From: Emiliania huxleyi CCMP1516
Lineage: Eukaryota; Haptophyta; Isochrysidales; Noelaerhabdaceae
Assembly: GCF_000372725.1 (NCBI RefSeq)
Contig: NW_005197648.1
Span: 301,342 to 365,341 of the forward strand
Direction of reading: 5' to 3'
DNA length: 64,000 bases
This document shows positions 48,483-58,201 of the stretch, piece after piece; within the stretch, counting starts at the first letter, position 1; every line of letters starts with the position of its first letter. The notes under the pieces are model-generated. The model did not search any database. It saw nothing but the letters and a program-made list of their open reading frames with translations, and was not told where the DNA came from. The translations under genes were made by a program, and so were the position numbers.

Positions 48483-50003
48483 TCACAGCCGACTGCGCCT
48501 CCCGAACGAGGCGAGCGGGCGCGGCCGCCTCGCCAGCCACTGCCGCATCATGTCGCGCGCCGTCGCCCCCCACCAAGCCGGCGCGAGCCACGCGCCGGGC
48601 GGCCGCGGCGCGGCCGGCGAGGCGGCGGCGAGGCGCTGCGCGAGCGCCGCCATGTCTGCGGCCCCGAGTCCGTCGCTCACGTACGCTCGGCCGAGCGCCT
48701 GGTACTGGAGCAGCACCTGCGGCGAGGTGTCGTCCATGCGGCCCTGCTTCGCCGTCGGCACGGGCGGGTTGAAGCGGTAGTAGTGCGTCGCGCCAGCCTC
48801 GCCGCCGCCCTCGCCAAACACGCCGCAGAGGAGGGAGTGCACCTCCTCGGTGCGGGTGGCGGCGCCCGCGAGCGTCGAGAGGGCGTGCGCGAACGAGGTC
48901 GGCTTGGCCACCGGCCGGGGCTCGAAGGCGCCGGTGCCGAACGAGGCGACGCACGCGATCTTTGCGCCCGGGTAGAGCGCCTTCGCCTCGGCGAGGGCGA
49001 GCGCCGCCGGGTTGTTTGCGAGCAGGCCGCCGTCCTGGTAGACTGCGGGCGCCCCTCCGCTCGGCGAGAGGAAGGAGGCGGGCGGGAAGAAGGAGGGCGC
49101 CGCAGAGGTGGCGCGACCCGCCTCGGCCTGCGAGAGGGAGGAGCTGCCCGGGATCGGCGGCGCAGCGCTGCGGGCTGCGGCGGCGGCGGCGGGCAGCTCG
49201 TAGTTGCGGAAGAGGAAGAGGGAGGGGGGCAGCTGGCTGACGGCGCACGCGACCACAAACACGTTCGGGGGCCGGGCCGGCGAGTCCGCCTCGCCCGCTC
49301 CGCACCGCGCCACCTGTATGCGCTCCGAGTAGCGCCGCTCCTGCTCGGCGCGTCGGTAGAGCATGCTCGCTCCTTCTGCGGGGCCGCGCTCGGGCCGTCT
49401 CCGGCTTCGAGCCTCACGAAACGCCGCCGCCGCCTTGCGCCACAAGAGGCGCGGCCGCTCGAGCCTCGCCGCGGCGGGGGTGTCGGGCGGAGAGGCTGCC
49501 CTGGCCGCCTCGGCTGCCTCGGCTGCCTCGGACCCGTCGTCGCTCGTAGGACACGCTGTCTCGGCCGCCTGCTCCTCCGCCTCTGGGGCCGCCTCGTGGA
49601 AGAGGTCGTGCAGGATCGCCTCGAGCGCGGCAGCCTTGTGGATCGCCCCAGTCATCAGCAGGTTCGAGGCCGCCACGTGTCGCGGCGTCTGCTTAAAGAC
49701 CGACACGGAGAGCTGCCGGTACAGCTCCTCGATTCGCGCCAGCGGGAAGCCCTCCTGCAGCGCGAGCGCAATGATGCCGCCGGTCGACGTGCCTCCTATC
49801 ACGTCAAAGAGCTCGTGCACCCGCCGGCCCGTGGTCTCCTCCAGCGCTTTGAGCATCTCGATCGTGATGAGCCCTCTCGTCCCGCCACCGTCGAGCGCGA
49901 GGACCCGGACCCCGTCGGTAGCCTGCCGAGGCTGCCAGCCATCCTGCAGCGCACGGTGGGTCTGCGCGAGCCCGTCGTCGCTGCTACTCCCGCCGAGATC
50001 CAT
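48483..50003 (-). CDS. Patatin-like phospholipase
   Basis: 506 aa from the ATG at 50003 (MDLGG); an in-frame ATG at 50126 would add 41 aa. Patatin fold: oxyanion loop LALDGGGTRG (about 36-44), nucleophile GTSTGG (Ser about 73), and catalytic Asp in VYQDGGLLANNPAALALAEA (about 324), forming the Ser-Asp dyad. Closest in style to iPLA2-gamma/PNPLA8-type proteins, so calcium-independent phospholipase A activity is expected. A Glu/Ala-rich insertion (about 135-180) separates the first two motifs. Located between repeats; no partner genes adjacent. Confidence 0.87.
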   Translation of the reverse strand: MDLGGSSSDDGLAQTHRALQDGWQPRQATDGVRVLALDGGGTRGLITIEMLKALEETTGRRVHELFDVIGGTSTGGIIALALQEGFPLARIEELYRQLSVSVFKQTPRHVAASNLLMTGAIHKAAALEAILHDLFHEAAPEAEEQAAETACPTSDDGSEAAEAAEAARAASPPDTPAAARLERPRLLWRKAAAAFREARSRRRPERGPAEGASMLYRRAEQERRYSERIQVARCGAGEADSPARPPNVFVVACAVSQLPPSLFLFRNYELPAAAAAARSAAPPIPGSSSLSQAEAGRATSAAPSFFPPASFLSPSGGAPAVYQDGGLLANNPAALALAEAKALYPGAKIACVASFGTGAFEPRPVAKPTSFAHALSTLAGAATRTEEVHSLLCGVFGEGGGEAGATHYYRFNPPVPTAKQGRMDDTSPQVLLQYQALGRAYVSDGLGAADMAALAQRLAAASPAAPRPPGAWLAPAWWGATARDMMRQWLARRPRPLASFGRRSRL

Positions 50004-50267
50004 GCAACGACCGCAGCCCCGCTGTCGCACTCCCGATGCGAGCGCAAACTCCAGGTGAGCTCTCGGCGGAGCCAAAAAGAATTTTACGCGTGACTCTGGG
50101 CACGTTCTCCCATCCCTCCGTGACAAGGGAGAGAACGACGAGGGTGGGACGACCGCGAGGTGGCATGAAGGTTGCAGCGAGAATAGGCGAGAGACTGCGA
50201 AGAGAGATAGGAAGAGGCAGACTCCCTAGGGTGGGCGACGGATAGCGCACCACACACCTCTCCTTAA

Positions 50268-50390
50268 AATCCCTGTGTGGTGGCGGCGTGCCGTCCTCCC
50301 ATCCCTCCCTTGGGTTGTCTGTTTTCTTTCTTTCTTTCTTTCCCATCCCTCCCTTGGACTGTCTGTTTTCTTTCTTTCTTTTTCTGGGCA
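50268..50390 (+). repeat. Repeat family C, copy 1
   Basis: CCCTGTGTGGTGGCGGCGTG, then CCCATCCCTCCCTTGG and a TTTC tract, with an internal second copy of the latter. It recurs at 63826-63893. The following GGGCACGGGACTGGCGCGCA also occurs at 47888. Confidence 0.8.
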
Positions 50391-50912
50391 CGGGACTGGC
50401 GCGCACTGGCACTAACACAGGTACACCACGGGAGCCGCCTAAGGCTAAGCGACTCCTGCGAGGGCGGCGAGGCACTTAGCTCCGTGCACCCGCCCGCCCC
50501 CGCCACAGGCAAGCTCATTCACAATCTGCTCTGCGATCGCCGAGTGAAGAACGACTGATACGCTGCTTCTGCAGCTGCTTGCGATTTATGACAACCTCTA
50601 CCTGCTACACCGTGACTCCCGCGGCTAGTGCGGCGCCTCAAACAGCAGCGCCGAGCGCGATCAGCCGGTCCACCTGCTGCAGAAGCCCTCCCTCAGCGGC
50701 GACCCCTGTGCTCTCGTTCGCCGCCGCCACCGACGCAGAGAGCGAGGAGCGCGCGTCCAGCCCCAAATGCGCACAAATCCGCGATTCGTCGTCCGAATTC
50801 GTTTCCGATTCGTTTCCGATTCGTTTGCGCAACTTCCCCCCCCCTGTCTGACCAACAGCCTGACGAACGTTCGTTGCGCGCTCCATTGAGCATTGTACAT
50901 ACATAAATAACA

Positions 50913-51027
<115 letters not shown>

Positions 51028-51092
51028 CGCGAGGCAAAAACATCCGAGACCGCCCGGCCCCCCTCCTATGGGTGTGCGTTCTTCACCACTCC

Positions 51093-53138
51093 TCAGTAGC
51101 TCCGCCACTCCATGCTCGCCCCCGCCGGCGCGCTTGCAGCCCACCTCTCCGCCATCCGCGGCAGGTATGTCATGACGTAGAGCTCTCGCGTGACCGCGTT
51201 TGGCGCGGCCTCGCCGTCGGGTAGGTAGCCGTTCCAGCAGTGCTCGAACCCTCGCCCCTCGTGCGCTCCGATGACAATCTCTCCGCCAAAGGGCGGGTCG
51301 AGGGCCGGGTCGGAGGCCCAGTCCTGCAGGTCCATCACGGCGTTGGTGAGGAAGAAGGAGTCGGCGCCCCCGACGTACACGTGCAGCTTGCCCGACAGCT
51401 TCTCGCCGAGGCCGTGCCGCCACTGCTGCTTGAGGCGGCGCGTCATGTCGAAGCGCTCAACCCACTGCGACGCGACGCTCTTGTTGACGGCGCCGTACTC
51501 GCAGTCGCCGCTCGGGTCCTTGCAAAAAAGCCGTGCAGGGTAGCCGTCCGCGCCCCTCGGCCCGAAGACCGCCTCCCACACATCCCACTGGCCGCACGAG
51601 CGCGACCTTGGGCCGAGGACGACCTCGCGCCGGTTCATCTCCTCGACCGTCGCGGTGGTCTGCCCATAAGGCGACCCGTAGGCTGGGGTCGATGTGCCAG
51701 GCACGGTGGCGGTCCCCGAATAGTGGTCGCGGTAGCCGGGCCGCGGCGTGCGCTTGAAGGCCGAGTCATAGAAGTACGCGTTGCGGTCGGAGTAGAGGTT
51801 GATCGTCGTGTACGAGGCGAAGCCCACCGGGTCCGGGCAAGCCGCCACCGCAAAGTTGAAAGCGTCCGGGTACAGCACCTGCATGGCAAAGGCCTCCCAG
51901 CCGCCCGTCGACCCTCCGAGCAGCCCGCGCGCCCAGCCCGCACCGATGCCGCGGTAGCGCTTCTCGACGAGCGGAAGCAGCTCCTTGAGGATGGCGCTGC
52001 CGTACGGGCCGACGTTGGCGCTGTCGACCGCGTAGCTGTCGTCAAAGAAGGGCGTCGGGTGGTTGAGCGTGACAACGAGGGCCCGCGCCCCGCGGAAGGG
52101 ACCGTCTTTGCTGGTCCAGTTGCTGTACAGCCAGTAGGCGTACTGCTGATCGACACGGTCGTAGCCCGACAGGTTGGCCGAGGGCGGCGTGTCGTCGAAG
52201 CGGCCACCGGGGTTGAAGGTCGCAGAGTAGTGGCCGTGGGCGATCAACAGCGGGTACCTGATGCAGAGTGGTGGCTAAAGGCGGTCAGCAACGGCAGCCG
52301 AGCAGGGATATTGCGGGGTCACAGCGTCTTCTTGTGAGTTTGTGTGTCTGTGTGTCACTCGAGCGTGTCGTCATCTTTTTCCCGCGTCCACCCATACCGT
52401 GTTGGTGTCCAGTCCGAGCCTGACTGTTCTTCAACTTCCTACCTAACCTAACAGCGTGGGCGATCATCACCTCGCCGAAGGGCGCTCGTGGAAGCCAAAC
52501 GGCAGCAGCACGCACGCCTCGAGCTTCATGCGAGTGCCCCAGAACCGCTCCAGCAGCGTGGAGTGAATGGAGACCGTCTTGATGTAGTCGGTGTCGTCAC
52601 CCTTGCCACTGCAGCCCGGCGATCTCACGGCTGCCACTTCGTGCGTGAGTTCCAGCGCGACGGGTCCCGACCAGCCGCCGTCCTGCCCGAGGACCGCCGA
52701 AACCACGTCTGAGTACAGCGTTCCCGGAGGCGATCCATAGGCGCCATCGCCGCCCGCGTCGCTGACGCACGAGACGGGGAGGAGCAGGTCGGCCCCGTCG
52801 CCGCGAAGGTAGCGGCGGTACGGGAAGAGCTCCGCCTGCACGCAGTAGGTGCCCGCCGGAAGACTCGCGATGCTGTGGCGTGGGTAGCCAAGCGTCGATG
52901 CATCAATCGCAACGGTTCCGCCTGGCCTGAGTCCGCCGTCGGGCACGTCGACGCCGAAGACCTGCGCTGTTTCCTGGCTGTCGGAGCACTGCGCCCTGGG
53001 CGGCGCTGTGTCGCAGCTCGTGCTCAGGTACACACGGACGCGGCCAAGCTTTGTGCCGGACGAGCGAGGGAGGGCGACGGTGAGAGAGCCGGCGGTGGCC
53101 GCTGCGACCCAGCCCCAGCCAATCGTCAGCGCGGCCAT
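51093..53138 (-). CDS. Esterase-like alpha/beta hydrolase
   Basis: 610 aa from two exons: 53138-52471 and 52257-51093; intron 52470-52258 is GT-AG. Exon 1 encodes a beta-rich N-domain (GSLTVALPRSSGTKLGRVRV, GGTVAIDASTLGYPRHSIAS) ahead of KLEACVLLPFGFHERPSAR; exon 2 continues YPLLIAHGHYSATF. The hydrolase domain has GGSTGGWEAFA, a GxSxGG nucleophile elbow as in the putative-esterase (esterase D/Mlr) superfamily, and DRVDQQYAYWLYSNW. It ends ADSFFLTNAVMDLQDW and FEHCWNGY (probable catalytic His). Substrate unknown. No clear signal peptide at the chosen start; a further 5' exon is possible because the Cys-rich mature region suggests secretion. A repeat D copy lies inside the intron. Confidence 0.75.
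52330..52453 (+). repeat. Repeat family D, copy 2, inside an intron
   Basis: Near-identical to 45497-45623, inserted within the esterase-like gene's only intron, in the opposite orientation to the gene. Confidence 0.82.
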
Positions 53139-55371
53139 TGGAACGAATTCACGATTTGTGTGTGTGTGTGTGCAGACACACACCCACAGAGAGAGAGAGA
53201 GAGAGTTGAGAGAGAAAAAACCGCCAATGGCCGTTATCCGTTAGTGCGGACGTCGCCGCGGCTCGCCTCTGCCGCGGAGGCTGCTGCGCGCACGCGGCGG
53301 CGCGGCTCTCTCGCGAGACGGCTGGCGACGCGGCTCGCCGCCGACATGCGCTGCGCTCGTCCGACAGTCCGCAGCGTGGCGTGCGCGGCGCTGCGCGCGG
53401 CTCTGCGAGCGCTTCTGCGCCTGCACTGCCTCTCCCTGTTGCTGCTGGTGGTGGTGATGATGCTGCTGCTGTGCATATGCTGCTGCTGGCGCGGCGCGGC
53501 TCTGAGACTGGGCTCGACGCGCGCGTCGCAAGCATCTGACGAGGCGGGCGGCGTCGGGCAGGTGCGCTTCTCTCTTTGGTGGTGGTGGTGCTGCTGCTGC
53601 TGCTGCTGGTGGTGCAGATGCTGCTGCTGGTGCGGTGCGGCTCTTCGACTCGACTCGGTGCGCGCGTTGCGGCGATCTGACGCGGCGGGCGGCGTCGCGG
53701 GCGGCAGCGGTGGCGGCTCGCGGGTGGAGGTGGAGGCTGGTGGCTGTGGTGGACTTTGAGTTTATTTCATGGTGGAGTACGGGGACCGGGGGGTCAACCG
53801 GGAGGCAGGGGGTTCGACCAGGCGACGGAGGACCGTGGGCCATCGCGGGGACTGTATCGCCGGAGGCGAGGCAGGCAGATCCGGATGGTCTTCACGCCGG
53901 TGGGAGGCACCGAGGCGTCTTGGACGCTCAGCTCTACCTTAAGCTCCTGAGGGGCGCGTGGTTCTAACCACGTAGTACGACTACAGCCCACCACAGACAC
54001 ACTCCCTCTCCACACGTGTGCACACACCCTCACCCTCTCCTCTCTCCTCTCTCTCTCTCTCTCCTCTCTCATCCTTGTCTGCTGTCTGCCTGACTCAGGC
54101 ACTCAATCTGCCGATGCGTGATTGTGTGTGGGCTGCTCCGAGGGGGCCCTGTGCGATCCGATGGGTAGGGAGTCTGTGCCCGGGCGGTGTCCGGTGTGGA
54201 GTCTCTCTCTGATCCCACCTGTGGTGTTGGGTGTGAGGTCGTGGAAGCTTCGATCCCAAGGGGGGGAGCCGAGCCCACTCATAACCAACTCTCAGGGGCA
54301 GTAGGTGGGCGAGCCTCGAGCGCGCTCATCTCGATCGTGAAGGCGTCGCTACGCGCGGTCTTCCGCGGGGGGAGCTTCGTCGACGGGTGCGGGAGCGCGG
54401 CGCAGCCAGTGCCGTGGCGATGCCTCCGGCTGTTTGCGGCGGGCGGCTTGCTGCTCGCTGCATGGCGAAAAACTCGTCTCGCCACACGCCAAGGGCTTAT
54501 GCTCTGGCGAGACGTGAGGCACATGCGCCCAGGAGGGGAGGGAGCATGTGTAACGACACTGCTAGAGATGCCTTTCGGGGCCCAGAGATAAAACTTCTGT
54601 GATGCCATGCGTGACCTAGTAGTGTCCCCAGCTATGGGCGTGTCCACGTTGGAGCCAGGTGTGGTGTGGGCGCGAGAATAGCTCCGCCGTTCATGGAGGC
54701 AACCGATGCGAGTCGACTGGTGTGTGTCGTCGTGGTTTCGTATCAAGAATTCTCTCTCTCACACCCACATCACGATCCCGGCGTGAACACAACTAACTGA
54801 CGGATCCGCTCCTGACAGTGGCATGCACCGCGCTGCGGCGCGTGCCACTGTCTTTGTTTGAAGTTAAAAGTCGAATCAGAGCGCCGTCGGCGGGGCGCTG
54901 ATCCCCGATTTCCTCCCCCGGACCGCCCGGTGTTTCTTTTTTCACGAGATGTAGAAGACATCGCGGTGAGCAGACAGAGTCGAGTATTTTGAACATGGCA
55001 AAAAGCCAAAGCGTCATTTGGGAGAGATCTTGCTAATCGTACGGCGAGTTGCTGTTGGTCACGCAAGAGTCCGGAGGGCGGAGACGCGCGGAGCATTGTG
55101 ATCGTGGCATGCAGGTTAGTGAACGTGAAGTGAGCGTTGCTAGGGCAGGGCATAGAAGTGGTGCGTCAGATCAGTGTGATCTTCTGCTGTCAGAAGAGAG
55201 AGAGTTGAGTCAGCTAGTCGGGGGGGGCGGGGAGCGTGTGCGTGTGCGTGTGGCTGAGTGGTCAGTGTGTGTGAATGACGGCAACCCGCCCGGCCCGCCG
55301 CCACCAACAGCCTTCCCTTGTCGAGGCTCCGTTTTGCTGCGGTGCCGCGCGGAGGGCCTTTGCGGCGCCGC
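53139..55371. other. Intergenic, low-complexity and repeats
   Basis: 53440-53640 is rich in TGCTGC and GGTGGT triplets; 54014-54070 is CTCT-rich; 54414-54757 is a full repeat E copy; 54814-54852 is a 13-bp-stem hairpin (GACAGTGGCATGC with GCGTGCCACTGTC). No gene supported. Confidence 0.5.
54414..54757 (+). repeat. Repeat family E, full copy
   Basis: Nearly identical to 47118-47465 in reverse complement; see there for landmarks. Confidence 0.88.
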
Positions 55372-56237
55372 TCACGCCTTGGCGGCGTCGGGCTGCGCGT
55401 CGGGGTGTGCCGCTTGGAAGTAGGGCAGCGTGGCCGCGTGCGCCTCGACCGCGCGCAGCCGCGGGTACGGCTGCAGGTCCACCTCGAAACGGCGCGCGTT
55501 GTAGAGCTGAGGCACCACGCAGAGGTCGGCGACGCTGCTGTGCGAGCCGACGCAGAAGCGCTCGTCGCGGTTGGCCGCGGCGAGCTTCTCTGCGGCGGCG
55601 AGGCCCTTGGCGATCGCCTCGCGGCCGAGGCTGCGGCCAGCGTCCGACCCCTGGTCCTTTGCGGCGAGCGCCTGCCGGGCGGCGGGGGGAGGCACGCGGG
55701 TGGAGGCACGCGGGTGCCGGCAGGGGGCGACGGCGCCAGCGGCGGGCGGGCGGGGGGGTGGCGGGGGGGTGGCGGGCGGGGGGGGTGGCGCGGTGACGGG
55801 GGGAGGGGGGGGAGGCAAAGCAGGCCGTGCGTGCCGGCCTGGTTTACCGCCCCCGGCCGGCCCCCCCGCCCAGAAGGCACCCATTTGCCCCAAGTTCTGG
55901 AGCGGCTGCGTGCCCGCGTTGATGACCTCGGCAATCTCGCGCGCCCTGGCGCGAGGCACCGGCCCGAGAGGGAGGAGGGAGCGGCCGGGTGCGGAGGCCG
56001 CCTCGTGGAGGAGCTCGAGGATGGCGAGTGACTGGGTGAGGGAGTGCCGCTCCCCCGCCGCGTCGCTCCAGTCCAGCCGCGGCACCTGCCCCATCTCGCT
56101 CAGCCCGCGCTGCTCGTCTGCAAGCAGGTTGACGCGCGCGTAGGCGTACTCGACGCCGTAGAAGGAGAGGGCGACCCGCACGCGCCACGAGCAGGAGGAG
56201 CGCCAGTACGAGTGCAGCACGACGTCGCCCAAGCTCA

Positions 56238-56269
<32 letters not shown>

Positions 56270-57854
56270 AGCGTGGCCGCCGCGAGGACCTGCCCCGCGC
56301 ACTCGCCGAAACCGAGCGTGTAGCCGCTGCTGTGGAGGCACGTGCCGCGCATCGAGACCGTGTCTCCGTCGCGGAGGAACTTGCGCGTCGAGCCGTCGCA
56401 GAGCGGGCCCACCTCCCTGGTCCCCTGCCAGCACAGCTCGAGCAGCGAGCCGTACGCGCTCGCGTCGGCGCCCGAGATGGTGCCTGAGGCGGCGCGGCGG
56501 AGGAGGAGGAGGGTCTCGGGGCCAGAGCAGTCTGAGCGAGCGTCGCTGTGGCGGAGGGCGGAGGGGACGCGCGCGCGGCGGGGCGCGCGGGTCGGCGGGG
56601 CGCGCGGCGTGCGTCCCCCACCCGAGGGGAGGAGGTCTGCGGGCCGCATGTCGCAGCCGGTGACAGAGTCCAACTACCCTTCTCCAACTACCCCCACCCG
56701 AGGCGAGGAGGTCTGCGGGCCGCATGTCGCAGCCGGTGACAGAGTCCAACTACCCTTCTCCAACTACCCCCACCCGAGGCGAGGAGGTCTGCGGGCCGCA
56801 TGTCGCAGCCGGTGACAGAGTGGTGCACGAGCTGCTGCGGTGCGGTCCAGTACATGTGGCGGTAGTTGGAGGTGGTGACGACGGTGGCGCGGTCGCCGCC
56901 CGCCGGGGTGATGGCCACCTCGAGCTGGACGTCGTACGACGAGTAGTTCGGGTCGCGCAGGTACGGCAGCGGCACCGGCTCGGCCTGCGAGCCGGCGCTC
57001 GTCGCGCACCGAAACGGGAGGAGCGCCTCCGCCATCACCACCCAGGGCGAGATGGAGGTGGCAAAGTTCTTGGCGCCGAAGGGGCCGAGCGGCACGTACT
57101 CGAACTTTTGCACGTCGCGCGCCGACCAGTCGTTGCACAGCACGAAGCCGAAGATGCGATCCTCCGCCTCGTCCATCTCGAGCGGAGCGCCGAGCCGGTT
57201 CGCAGGCCCTCCGACGAAGAAGCCCATCTCGAGCTCGAAGTCGAGGAGGCGGCAGGGCGCGTGCTCGGTGCCCTTGCTCGCGTCGGCCTTGTCCAGCTGC
57301 AGCTGCCCCTTCGGCCGCACCACCGGAGTGCCGCTCACGACGACCGACGAGGCTCGGCCGTGGTAGCCGACCGGCAGGTGCAGCCAGTTGGGCTGCAGCG
57401 CGTTGTCCTTGCCGCGGAACATGACGCCGACGTTGGTGGCGTGCTCGCGCGACGAGTAAAAGTCGGTGTAGTCGCCGATCGCTGCGGGCAGGTGCATCGC
57501 CACCTCGGCGCGCGGCACGAGGCACCGGCGGCGCAGCTCGGCGCTCTCGCGGAGCGCCGGGTCTGCGCCGTCTCGCGCGAGGAGCTGGGTGAGCGCCGCG
57601 CGGACGGCGAGCCACTGGGCGCGCGGCTGGGCCATGAAGGCGTTGAGCGTCGCCTCCGCGAAGACGGCCGCACACGCGCAGTGGTCGATGAGGCCCTCGG
57701 CGAGCAGCGCCTGCATGTCGAGCACCGACTCGCCGATCGCGACGCCGACGCGCGGCGAGCGGCCAGAGAGGGTGTGGCTGAACACGCCGAAGGGGAGGTT
57801 CTGCACCGGGAACTCGCTGCCGTCCGCTCCGTCCACCCAGGAGAGCAGCAGCAT
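55372..57854 (-). CDS. Fumarylacetoacetase-maleylacetoacetate isomerase fusion
   Basis: One reading frame joins the last two enzymes of tyrosine breakdown in reverse pathway order. Exons 57854-56774, 56483-55870, 55671-55372; introns GT-AG (290 bp) and GC-AG (198 bp); 664 aa, about the sum of the two enzymes. FAH part: GDYTDFYSSREHATNVG, NWLHLPVGYHGRASSVVVSG, LDFELEMGFFVGG, LCNDWSARDVQ, and HHSVTGCDMRPADLLASG joined to TISGADASAYGSLLELCWQG; the metal and catalytic residues of the family are present. A Pro-rich linker follows (about ten prolines). Isomerase part: SYWRSSCSWRVRVALSF, the GST-zeta SSCxWRVR active-site motif, then INAGTQPLQNLGQMGAFW, FCVGSHSSVADLCVVPQLYN and RFEVDLQPYP. The first intron contains extra tandem copies of its own 5' splice site. 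Confidence 0.9.
56617..56821 (-). repeat. 76-bp tandem array over an FAH 5' splice site
   Basis: Nearly three copies with 76-bp period. Each contains the exon end VTGCDMRPADLL[A/P]SG and a GT donor. The copy nearest the exon is assumed used. Confidence 0.9.
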
Positions 57855-58201
57855 CTCGTCGCCTTGATGGAGGGAGGGTCAGCGCCTTGTTGTAAAAAAC
57901 CGTGGTGCGTTTATACGAGGTCCCCCCTGACCGCCCGCCCGCCGTCGGAGACGCTCTCGGCGACTCGTTGAGGCGCCGAGGGAGGCCCCGTAGGCAGAGT
58001 CCCACACAAACAGCCCGCTATCGTGAGGAACAACACCCACAAACTTTAAGTTACCTTCCATCAATCGGTGTCGAAACATCGCTCGGGACAGCGCTCAACA
58101 AGAAAACTGACAAGGCGTGACTAATCCCGGAGTGGCCGCAACTCCTCGGGCCGGCACGCTGCAGGCGTCGGTGGAGTCCCTCCTGCAGTCCCTGCCCATC
58201 T
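57855..58201. promoter_or_regulatory. Divergent promoter of tyrosine-catabolism pair
   Basis: 347 bp between the start codons of the FAH-isomerase fusion (-) and the dioxygenase (+). No specific sites are assigned; TTTATACGAG at 57909 could be a weak TATA-like element on either strand. Confidence 0.45.

Noticed and set aside
55672..55869. Pro-rich segment inside the isomerase as real protein
   Set aside because: It interrupts the GST-zeta fold after GAFW; GC-AG boundaries of matching phase remove it.
56688..56774. Reading the FAH frame straight through the 76-bp repeats
   Set aside because: It would repeat VTGCDMRPADLL and break the conserved LASG-TISG junction; splicing restores the family sequence exactly.
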